In this document: positions 1 through 5,963 of the stretch, piece by piece
Numbering within the stretch: position 1 is the first letter of the stretch
How the letters are laid out: the number at the start of each line of letters is the position of its first letter
Source of the DNA: an uncultured Victivallaceae bacterium
GTDB lineage: Bacteria > Verrucomicrobiota > Lentisphaeria > Victivallales > Victivallaceae
Direction: 5' to 3'
DNA length: 9,547 bases
NCBI GenBank assembly: GCA_934663655.1
Contig: CAKUKT010000082.1
Span: forward strand, 1 to 9,547
Made by a program: the position numbers and the translations under genes
The notes under the pieces: generated by a model
What the model was told of the DNA's origin: nothing
The model's input: only the letters and a program-made list of their open reading frames with translations
Databases searched by the model: none

Positions 1-846
1 GCGCATCAGCACCGCGATGGTCATCGGGCCGACGCCGCCGGGGACGGGGGTAATTGCTCCGGCGATCTCCACCGCTTCCCGGAAACAGACATCGCCGGTG
101 AGTTTGTTTTTGCCGGTTTCCGGGTCGGCGACACGATTGATGCCGACATCGATCACCGTCGCTCCGGGCTTGATGAAGTCGCCGCGGATCAATTCCGGTC
201 TGCCGACTGCGGCGATGAGGATGTCCGCCGAACGGGTAAACGCACGGATATCCGGCGTCGCCGAGTGAACCAGCGTCACCGTCGCATCGGCCCAGGGAGC
301 TTTCTGCATCAGCAGCGCCGCCATCGGTTTGCCGACGATGCTGGATCTGCCGACGATCACCGCGTGGGCGCCGCGGGTCGGGATTCCCGAACGACGTAAC
401 AATTCGATGACTCCCCACGGGGTGCAGGGCTTGAATCCGTCGGTTTCGCCGATCAGCAGCCGGCCGACATTTTCCGCCGCAAAACAGTCCACATCCTTGC
501 GCGGGTCGATCGCTCTGATGATCGCCGCTTCATCGATCTGCGGCGGCGGCGGCGACTGCACCAGAATGCCGTGAATTTCCGGATTGTGGTTGAGACGGTC
601 GATCAGGTTGAGGACTTCGGCGTTGTCGGCGCTCTCCGGCAGTTCATGGAGCTCCGAATGGAGCCCCAGCGCGGCACAGGCGCGGATTTTATTGCGTACG
701 TAAACTTGTGATGCCGGATCATTGCCGATCAGCACCACCGCCAGACCGGGGACGATTCCCCGATCGGTGAGGGTGGCGACAATTTGTCTGGTTTCTTCGT
801 TGAATTCGGCGGCAATCGCTTTGCCGTCAATGATTTTTGCATTCAT
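1..846 (-). CDS. folD: Bifunctional methylenetetrahydrofolate dehydrogenase / methenyltetrahydrofolate cyclohydrolase FolD (C-terminus cut by window edge)
   Basis: FolD interconverts 5,10-methylene-THF, 5,10-methenyl-THF and 10-formyl-THF in the cytoplasm, using NAD(P). The reverse strand reads ATG at 846 and stays open to base 1, giving 282 residues. The family is usually about 285-290, so only the last few residues and the stop are missing. The N-terminal catalytic domain has SQVYVRNK (Tyr49, Lys53, matching the family's active-site Tyr/Lys) and DVD ending at Asp120. The Rossmann part has VGRSSIVGKP (about 166-175) and the C-terminal signature TPVPGGVGPMT (266-276). Oddity: the usual VQLPLP segment reads VQSPPPP (96-102), encoded by four successive CCG codons. 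It begins 60 bp after the stop of the secreted-protein gene, with only a weak purine-rich ribosome site, and is probably the distal gene of the same transcript. Identity is certain; its true end lies outside the window. Confidence 0.97.
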   Translation of the reverse strand, partial: MNAKIIDGKAIAAEFNEETRQIVATLTDRGIVPGLAVVLIGNDPASQVYVRNKIRACAALGLHSELHELPESADNAEVLNLIDRLNHNPEIHGILVQSPPPPQIDEAAIIRAIDPRKDVDCFAAENVGRLLIGETDGFKPCTPWGVIELLRRSGIPTRGAHAVIVGRSSIVGKPMAALLMQKAPWADATVTLVHSATPDIRAFTRSADILIAAVGRPELIRGDFIKPGATVIDVGINRVADPETGKNKLTGDVCFREAVEIAGAITPVPGGVGPMTIAVLMR

Positions 847-906
847 GATACTGTTTTCTCTGGTTCTTGCCGGGGATACCGGGGGTTGAACTTTGATTTC
901 GCTCGG

Positions 907-1557
907 CTATTTGAAGTGATCTGCGCCGTAGGCGCGGCGCAGTTCGACCATGCCGAGGCGGAGCGATAAGATCGCGTGGTGGTATTCGACGATGCGGTCG
1001 CGGGTCTTCTCTTCCCGGCTGGAGGGGTTACGGGAAGAGGTACGGACTTTTTCGAGGTTGTCGTTCACGATTTCAGTCACCCAGTTGCCATATTCTTCGG
1101 GATCGACGTTGGTGAGATCGGGATCGGTATCGATACGGCGCTTTTTGCGTCTGGCGTCCGGTTCTTCTGAGTCCCGGGACTCGTTCTCCTGCTGTTCGCG
1201 CAGCCATCTCCGGTATTGCGGACGGTAGTCGCGCATCGTGGTGGTACGGAATTTCAGATTGAATTTCTGGAGATCAGCCGGACGCACATCCGAAAAAACC
1301 CGCTGTAATACCAGTAATGAGTAGGTGAGATCCGCATTTCCGGAGGCGCGGGTTTCACTCTGGACATCCCGCGCCAGTTTGAGCGTGGAGCTGATCCGGT
1401 TTTCCATGGTGCGACGACTCTCTCCTCTCATCCGGAGCGTGGTCCAGTAACCGCGTTCAATGGCGTCGACGAGCTCCTCGATCTCGTCGAGCTTGTCTCC
1501 GGCGGAAATCGTGAACCCGAGCCAGAACGCCGCGATCAGCCATGCAAATTTTTTCAT
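907..1557 (-). CDS. Secreted, charged helical protein of unknown function
   Basis: I do not recognise this family. The ATG at 1557 gives 216 residues; a GTG directly before it (1560) is an alternative start in the same frame. The N-terminus MKKFAWLIAAFWLGFTISA is a typical Sec signal peptide (Lys-Lys, hydrophobic core, Ala-X-Ala-like site before GDK), with no lipobox Cys. The mature part looks mostly alpha-helical and strongly charged. An acidic heptad-like stretch (about 20-35) is followed by a long Arg/Glu-rich helix. Around 123-140 is a low-complexity charged linker (QQENESRDSEEP followed by DARRKKRR). A final helical segment starts near 160. It contains no cysteine and no catalytic motif I can name. 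It starts about 21 bp after the HIT gene stop and ends 60 bp before folD, so it is probably cotranscribed with both. A periplasmic structural or adaptor role is possible, but this is only a guess from composition. Confidence 0.8.
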   Translation of the reverse strand: MKKFAWLIAAFWLGFTISAGDKLDEIEELVDAIERGYWTTLRMRGESRRTMENRISSTLKLARDVQSETRASGNADLTYSLLVLQRVFSDVRPADLQKFNLKFRTTTMRDYRPQYRRWLREQQENESRDSEEPDARRKKRRIDTDPDLTNVDPEEYGNWVTEIVNDNLEKVRTSSRNPSSREEKTRDRIVEYHHAILSLRLGMVELRRAYGADHFK

Positions 1558-1578
1558 CACGGTGCCGGTTTCCGGGAA

Positions 1579-2007
1579 TTATTCGGCGAGATCGGCGGCC
1601 AGTCGGGCCGAAACCTCGGCGGCGATTTCGTTCATTTTACCCTCCGGATAGGAGAGCTGGCGCCAGTTCCAGTGGAAGCCGTCGGAGACGCCGCGCGGCA
1701 CCACATGCAGGTGCGCGTGCATCACCACCTGACCGGCGGCCGAACCGTCCGCCAGGTGCAGATTAAAGGCGTCGTAATCGAGACGGCGTTTGAGCGCCAC
1801 GCCGATGCGCGCTCCGATATGGAACATCCGGCCGGCGGTCGGTTCCGGAATCGTGGCAGCGGAGGAGTGGTGCTCTTTGGGAATCACCAGCGTGTGCCCG
1901 AAGTTGATCGGTGAGATGTCCAGAAAGGCCAGTACAAGGTCGTCCTCGTAGATCTTGACCGACGGGATGGTTCCGGAAATAATTTTACAGAAGATGCATT
2001 CACTCAT
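1579..2007 (-). CDS. hit: HIT-family nucleotide hydrolase (Hit/HinT-like)
   Basis: Histidine-triad proteins are small cytoplasmic homodimers that hydrolyse nucleoside phosphoramidates or related nucleotide conjugates. This 142-residue protein has the full family layout. The N-terminal SECIFCKIISG carries Cys4 and Cys7, the CxxC zinc-type motif. The conserved core LAFLDISPINFGHTLVIPK follows (27-44). The triad is HAHLHVVPR, with His97, His99 and His101; by family precedent His99 is the nucleophile. Length and opening match Gram-positive-type Hit proteins. Its ribosome site, GAGGTGA, overlaps the TGA stop of ktrA, which ends 9 bp before this start, so translation of the two is very likely coupled. 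The physiological substrate cannot be told from sequence. There is no clear functional link to the K+ transporter apart from shared transcription. Confidence 0.95.
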   Translation of the reverse strand: MSECIFCKIISGTIPSVKIYEDDLVLAFLDISPINFGHTLVIPKEHHSSAATIPEPTAGRMFHIGARIGVALKRRLDYDAFNLHLADGSAAGQVVMHAHLHVVPRGVSDGFHWNWRQLSYPEGKMNEIAAEVSARLAADLAE

Positions 2008-2016
2008 TTATTCACC

Positions 2017-2676
2017 TCATTTTTCCTTGAACAGTCCGATGATTGATTCCTGTTTGCCGAATACGGTAAGCTGATCGTCCTTGGAGAGCCGGGTGTCCGG
2101 TCCCGGCGTGCTCTCCACCGTGCTTCCCGGACGGCGCAACAGCAGCACCGTAACCTGGTGGCGGTTGCGCAGATCGAGCTCCTTGAGAGTTTTTCCCGCG
2201 AGCTGCTCCGGGACGGTAACTTCGCCGATCCAGGCGCCCTCCTTGAATTCGATCAGGTCGGTGATGTTGGAAAAGGAGAGGCGGCGGGAGAGGCGGCGGG
2301 CGAGGTCCTGCTCCGGAAGGATGACCTCGTCGGCGCCGAGCCGGGTGAGAATCCGATCCTGAATCGCGGTGCTGGCTTTGGCGAGAATCCGCTTGGCCCC
2401 CTCCTGCTTGAGATGGGTGAGGGCGAGAATCTGTTTTTCGAGGTAGCTGCTCATTCCGAGGATTACCGCATCGAATTTGCTGACGTTGAGTTCTCTTACC
2501 GTCTCCTCATTGCTTACGTCGGCGATAACCACTTGGGCGACTTTGTCGCGAAGTTCGTCCACGCGGGATGGATTCAGGTCGCACGCCAGTACCGTGTGGC
2601 CGGCTTTGCTCAGTTCGACCGCCAGAGTCGAACCGAAGGAGCCGAGTCCGAGTACCGCATAACTGTTTTTACTCAT
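2017..2676 (-). CDS. ktrA: KtrA/TrkA-type cytoplasmic K+ channel gating subunit (RCK domain)
   Basis: KtrA forms an octameric cytoplasmic ring that binds ATP/ADP and opens or closes the membrane subunit KtrB. The 219-residue protein has an N-terminal Rossmann RCK_N domain with GLGSFG (Gly10, Gly12, Gly15) and an acidic residue after strand 2 (Asp33 in LACDLNP) that normally contacts the nucleotide ribose. DVSNEETVRELN and the conserved PEQDLARRL (121-129) come next. A TrkA_C (RCK_C) domain runs from about 137 to the end, ending DDQLTVFGKQESI. In related species RCK_C binds c-di-AMP; nothing here proves that. A single RCK unit of this length indicates the Ktr type rather than the double-unit TrkA. 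The start lies in an ATGA overlap with the preceding mini-ORF, with GGAG 10 bases upstream. It pairs with ktrB 61 bp upstream. Confidence 0.96.
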   Translation of the reverse strand: MSKNSYAVLGLGSFGSTLAVELSKAGHTVLACDLNPSRVDELRDKVAQVVIADVSNEETVRELNVSKFDAVILGMSSYLEKQILALTHLKQEGAKRILAKASTAIQDRILTRLGADEVILPEQDLARRLSRRLSFSNITDLIEFKEGAWIGEVTVPEQLAGKTLKELDLRNRHQVTVLLLRRPGSTVESTPGPDTRLSKDDQLTVFGKQESIIGLFKEK

Positions 2677-2741
2677 TTGGCGATTTCTCCGATTGATTGC
2701 CGGGCAAGGAGGAGTTGCGCCGGTGATTTGAGTTCGTTCAT
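2673..2741 (-). CDS. Candidate 22-residue mini-ORF bridging ktrB and ktrA
   Basis: An ATG at 2741-2739 overlaps the ktrB stop as ATGA, stays open for 22 codons, and ends in a TGA that overlaps the ktrA ATG, again as ATGA. The peptide is MNELKSPAQLLLARQSIGE followed by IAK. It is too short for ordinary gene callers. It could be a real small protein, perhaps an amphipathic helix from the LLLARQSIGEI stretch. Alternatively it could be a translated spacer that passes ribosomes from ktrB to ktrA and fixes subunit ratio. An AGGAG sequence lies upstream inside ktrB, but its spacing (about 14 bases) is longer than ideal. The reading frame is seen directly; expression and function are inference. Confidence 0.45.
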   Translation of the reverse strand: MNELKSPAQLLLARQSIGEIAK

Positions 2742-4045
2742 CCGATGATTATTCGCTCCTGCGGATAGCGGAGTTTGTCCGGTTTTTCCCTGCCGAGCAG
2801 GAAAAGCATAATGGTAAAGGGGCCAACCCGCCCGATGAACATGAATAAGGTTATGAATATTCTTCCTCCCGGGGTCAGGGAGATGGTGGTGTTTCCGATC
2901 GAGAGTCCGGTGGTGGTAAGTGCCGACACGGCTTCAAAGAAAGCATTAAGCATCAATATTTTCGGAGTCAGAATCCGCACCACCATCGCGCCGAAACAGG
3001 CCAGCAGAATGAAGGAAACGATAATCGCAAAGGCTCGCATTACGTTGACGGTCGGGATTTCACGCTTGAACATCAACGTATTTGCGTCACCCTTGAAGGT
3101 ACTCAGCAATGCCGCCACCGCCACTGCGATGGTACTGGTTTTCATGCCGCCGGCGGTTGAACCCGGGGAGCCGCCGATCAGCATCAGCAGAATGAGCATC
3201 ATCTGCGACACCTCCGGAAGATCGGCGAGCGGCAAGGTGGTGAAACCGGCTGTCCGCGCCGACGCCGAAACGAACCAGGCGTCGAGCCAGGGAACGGGAT
3301 CCCCATTCCGCATTCCGGATAGCCGGAGAAAGCACATGCCAAAGATCAGCAGCAGCAACGTGGTAAGCAGGACCACCTTGGAGTGAACGCGCAGATGTTT
3401 CTGGCGTTTTCGAAGCACCTGCAGTAGATCGTAGATCACGTAGACGCCGAGACCACCGAGGATATTCAGTCCGGAGCAGCCGAGTTTCACCAGGGGATGG
3501 ACGCCGCCGAGACTGTCGATGAAGGGGGCCAGTCCGGCATTACAGAAGGCGCTGACCGAAAGAAAAGTCGCATTCCATATTGATCCCAGCCAAGGGCCGC
3601 CGCCGAACAGCAGACCGCAGTAGATGATGACCAGGCCGACACATTCGCTGACGAGGGTGTAGCGGATGACGGTGCTGGTCAGGCTTTCGGCGCCGCGGAG
3701 GGAGAAGTTGTCGTGAAGGGTGGAAACCAGCAGCGTGTCGCTGAAAGACAACCCCCGGCCGAGTGCGAGCAGAATTGCCGAACTCAACGTCATGATGCCG
3801 ATGCCGCCCAGCTGCATGAGGAACAACAGAATCAATTGTCCGACTCCGGAGAAGTCGCAGACGTTGTTGACGGTAAGTCCGGTCACACATACCGCGCTGG
3901 TGGCGGTGAAAAGCGCATCCACCCAGTTCAGGGTTGCTTCGCGGTGCATGCCCGGCAGCATCAGCAACAGCGTGCCGACCGCGATCAGCGCCGCGAACGA
4001 CAGCAGAAAGAGCAATTGACCTTTTTTTACGTAATTGTTAAGCAC
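2738..4045 (-). CDS. ktrB: KtrB/TrkH-family K+ (Na+-dependent) transporter membrane subunit
   Basis: KtrB is the inner-membrane K+-conducting subunit, a dimer in which each chain repeats an M1-P-M2 unit four times. All four pore-loop glycines are visible: CVTGL (Gly56), CNAGL (Gly171), RTAGF (Gly267) and TTTGL (Gly380). GGSPGSTAGGMK (291-302) corresponds to the flexible gating loop in the third unit. FIGRVGPFT (403-411) holds the conserved basic residue of the last unit. The C-terminal RYPQERIIIG is typical of KtrB. The length of 435 residues fits KtrB and is shorter than TrkH. The start is a GTG at 4045, supported by GGAG 8 bases upstream (4057-4054) and by alignment of the first membrane segment; there is no nearby ATG. 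The 192-bp leader has a possible SD-sequestering structure, described separately. ktrA follows after 61 bp. Confidence 0.97.
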   Translation of the reverse strand: MLNNYVKKGQLLFLLSFAALIAVGTLLLMLPGMHREATLNWVDALFTATSAVCVTGLTVNNVCDFSGVGQLILLFLMQLGGIGIMTLSSAILLALGRGLSFSDTLLVSTLHDNFSLRGAESLTSTVIRYTLVSECVGLVIIYCGLLFGGGPWLGSIWNATFLSVSAFCNAGLAPFIDSLGGVHPLVKLGCSGLNILGGLGVYVIYDLLQVLRKRQKHLRVHSKVVLLTTLLLLIFGMCFLRLSGMRNGDPVPWLDAWFVSASARTAGFTTLPLADLPEVSQMMLILLMLIGGSPGSTAGGMKTSTIAVAVAALLSTFKGDANTLMFKREIPTVNVMRAFAIIVSFILLACFGAMVVRILTPKILMLNAFFEAVSALTTTGLSIGNTTISLTPGGRIFITLFMFIGRVGPFTIMLFLLGREKPDKLRYPQERIIIG

Positions 4046-4237
4046 CGTCTCAACTCCGGATGCATGAAGGACGATGGGTTGTTTTTTCCGTCAACTCCCG
4101 ATCACCGGGGAACCCGGCTGGCGCCGCTTCAGCGGCATAATCACTTATGGCGAGGCAGGCAAGCCGGAGTATTCCGGGCAACTCCGGAACTTTCAGGCGA
4201 ATGAGCGGGCATAAAACATCCACCATCCTGTTCCCCG
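4046..4237 (-). promoter_or_regulatory. ktrB leader with duplicated SD segment and complementary element
   Basis: This gap between lptE and ktrB holds repeated and complementary segments on the minus strand. TCCGGAGTTG occurs at 4188-4179 and again at 4060-4051, where it is the ktrB Shine-Dalgarno; a near copy, CGGGAGTTG, is at 4100-4092. Between the first two copies lies ACTCCGG (4170-4164), complementary to CCGGAGT in both. In RNA the first copy and ACTCCGG would form a 7-bp hairpin (10-base loop), and the SD copy could pair with ACTCCGG instead. A second small hairpin is GCCGC-TGAA-GCGGC (about 4121-4134). I do not recognise a known riboswitch, a strong promoter or a poly-U terminator here. 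A regulatory role is inference. Confidence 0.35.
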
Positions 4238-4774
4238 TCACCATGCCTCGGTAATATCGGAGACAAGTTTTTTGGCCGCATCGTAAGCTGCCTGACGGGT
4301 TCCGTTGGCGCGGGCGGACTCAAGATCCGGGCCGGCCATGAAGTAGGCGCTTCCAGACACCATGCGTTTATCGATGAGCGGGGTGAAGCGGCCGGGAATC
4401 ACCAGCGAATACTCGATTGAAATCTTTACCAGCCACTGGGTGGGGGTGTATTGATCCCAACCGTCCCGGCTGCGGCTGGTGCTGCTGGAGGCGGATTCGG
4501 AGAATTTCACATCCATGACCCGGGCATACAGAATGCAGTCGGCGGTGCTTTCACCGACGAGTTTCATCGTTCCGTCGGTGGTGATGCGTTCGCACAGCAT
4601 GTTTCTGGTCTGGGCGGCCAGGTTGTAGGAGAGCGTTTCGTTGACGACGGGCGCCACCGCGATCGATTTGAGTTGAGGGTGACCGAGGTTGCCGATCCGG
4701 TATCCGCAGCCGGAAAGCGTCAGCAAGGCGAGCATGAACAGCGGCAGCCGCCGAAACAAATATGTCATTTTCAT
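4238..4774 (-). CDS. lptE: LptE-like LPS-assembly outer-membrane lipoprotein
   Basis: LptE plugs the outer-membrane LptD barrel and helps insert lipopolysaccharide. The 178-residue product has a lipoprotein signal peptide with Arg residues, a hydrophobic core and lipobox LSGC (Cys23). The next residues, GYRIG, are the usual LptE opening after the lipidated Cys. Position +2 is Gly rather than Asp, which fits outer-membrane sorting. The mature part fits the family's alpha/beta fold: SIAVAPVVNETLSYNLA, then TRNMLCERI, then DCILYARVMDVKFSESA, and a final helix TRQAAYDAAKKLVSDI. The start ATG (4774) overlaps the stop of the upstream TPR gene as ATGA, so the two are translationally coupled. An in-frame ATG two codons later is an alternative start. 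Family assignment rests on lipobox context, length and fold pattern, since LptE diverges strongly outside proteobacteria. kdsD, a Kdo enzyme, lies in the same gene run, which supports an LPS role. Confidence 0.82.
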   Translation of the reverse strand: MKMTYLFRRLPLFMLALLTLSGCGYRIGNLGHPQLKSIAVAPVVNETLSYNLAAQTRNMLCERITTDGTMKLVGESTADCILYARVMDVKFSESASSSTSRSRDGWDQYTPTQWLVKISIEYSLVIPGRFTPLIDKRMVSGSAYFMAGPDLESARANGTRQAAYDAAKKLVSDITEAW

Positions 4775-5859
4775 TGGTGGGTTTCTCCGATGGCGTTGTC
4801 GGTGGCGGGTTCCAGTTTCAGGTTCGGCACCGGGAGCAGATAATGGTTGTCGTTTTCGCCGGGGATGATCAGGGTTCTGGTCGCCTCTTCAGGAAGTTCG
4901 TAGCTCCGGAATTTCGGCAGCCGGGCGCCGGAATCGGGCTGAAAATCCCCCGGGGTGAACGTAGAATCAATTTCAACCAACCTGGCCTCGGCCTCGACGG
5001 CGTAACGGCTTTCCGGGTAGTCGCGCAACACCTGCGCCAGATAAGCGGCGGCGGCGTCATCGCGTCCCCGGCCCTGATAAAATTCGGCGATTTCGCCGAG
5101 GCGTTCGGCCTGGCGGTCGCGGGCGATCAGCAGTTTGCGGTTGGCGAATTCCAGGGCTTCCGGAGAGGGATTGCGGCGGCGCAGTTCCTCGAGGGCATCG
5201 ACCGCCTCGGCGGTCAGTGCTCCGTCGCCGTCACCTTTCTGCGCGAGGGTCAGCAGGCCGTCGGCGAGGGCGAGATAGCCGTATTCGCGGCTTTCGCTGG
5301 AATCCGGATAGTCGCGAACCAGAATGCGCAATTCGTTCAGAGAATCTTTGTATTTGCCCTCCTGGTCGTAGATCCAGGCGAGGCGCAGCCGCGCCGAGGG
5401 AGCTGAATCAGCGAACGGGGCGCGTTCGAGGGCCTTGGAAAAAATTTCACTGCTCTTGTCCGGACCGGTGAGCCAGGGAATCCAGCGCAAACTCCAGTAG
5501 GCGGGTTCGCGTTTACCGCTCTGAAACTCCCGGCCGATGGCATATTCGCGTTCGATAAGTTCGGAGAAATTCGCATATTCCGGATAGTGGGTCAGCAGCG
5601 TTTCGATCGCCTGAAATTCCCGGTAATATAGTTCGCACATCCGCCAGGCGCCGATCTGGGCGAGCAGCGCATTCGCCTTGATCGCCGGAGAGTCGGCCTC
5701 AATTTCCGCTTTCGCAAATTCGGTGGCGGCCTGGTAGTAGTCTCCTTCGAGATAGGCGTTCCGGCCTGCCATGTAGGCGGCCGAGGCCGAGGTGTCGTCG
5801 GCGTACAGCACTCCGGCCACACCTGAAAGTACGCAGATCAACCAGTGTTTCCAATGCAT
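4771..5859 (-). CDS. Periplasmic TPR-repeat protein, BamD/YfiO-like
   Basis: The product is a 362-residue secreted protein with tetratricopeptide-type helical repeats. Clear units are AAYMAGRNAYLEGDYYQAAT (28-47), SARLRLAWIYDQEGKYKDSL (155-174) followed by RDYPDSSE, and EIAEFYQGRGRDDAAAAYLA (256-275) followed by RDYPESRYAVEAEARL. The spacing and the 'DYP-S' ends resemble BamD and CpoB-type proteins that scaffold outer-membrane assembly. The chosen ATG (5859) gives MHWKHWLICVLSGVAGVLYA, a Sec signal with cleavage before DD. GTG at 5862 and TTG at 5877 are in-frame alternatives, and GGGAG at 5876-5872 fits either GTG or ATG. Unlike BamD there is no convincing lipobox Cys, and it is about 120 residues longer, with a Pro-rich C-terminal tail. 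Its stop overlaps the lptE start, pointing to envelope biogenesis. Calling it true BamD would go too far. Confidence 0.85.
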   Translation of the reverse strand: MHWKHWLICVLSGVAGVLYADDTSASAAYMAGRNAYLEGDYYQAATEFAKAEIEADSPAIKANALLAQIGAWRMCELYYREFQAIETLLTHYPEYANFSELIEREYAIGREFQSGKREPAYWSLRWIPWLTGPDKSSEIFSKALERAPFADSAPSARLRLAWIYDQEGKYKDSLNELRILVRDYPDSSESREYGYLALADGLLTLAQKGDGDGALTAEAVDALEELRRRNPSPEALEFANRKLLIARDRQAERLGEIAEFYQGRGRDDAAAAYLAQVLRDYPESRYAVEAEARLVEIDSTFTPGDFQPDSGARLPKFRSYELPEEATRTLIIPGENDNHYLLPVPNLKLEPATDNAIGETHQ

Positions 5860-5963
5860 CACAAGCGAAACTCCCAAAATGGAGAAACTGCTGACGAATT
5901 TCCTGCTTCCTGCCTTTTTTGCTGTCGCGGGGGAGGGGCGGGCGATCCGATGTTCAGCGTTTC
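5860..5963 (-). other. Intergenic gap between kdsD and the TPR gene
   Basis: This is 104 bp with no open reading frame of note. On the minus strand it holds a C-rich run, then CAGCAAAAAAGGCAGGAAGC, then a small CTCC-ATTTTG-GGAG inverted repeat that contains the TPR gene's Shine-Dalgarno. I see no sigma70-type promoter pair with good spacing and no hairpin plus T-run terminator. Readthrough from kdsD is therefore the simplest reading. Confidence 0.4.

Noticed and set aside
2158..2748. 196-codon plus-strand open frame opposite ktrA
   Set aside because: Shadow of ktrA, which has clear RCK motifs; no ribosome site or recognisable product.
4115..4165. Weak promoter-like pair (TTGCCT / TATGCC, 17-base spacing) upstream of ktrB on the minus strand
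   Set aside because: The -10 matches consensus at only about three of six positions; not strong enough to list as a promoter.
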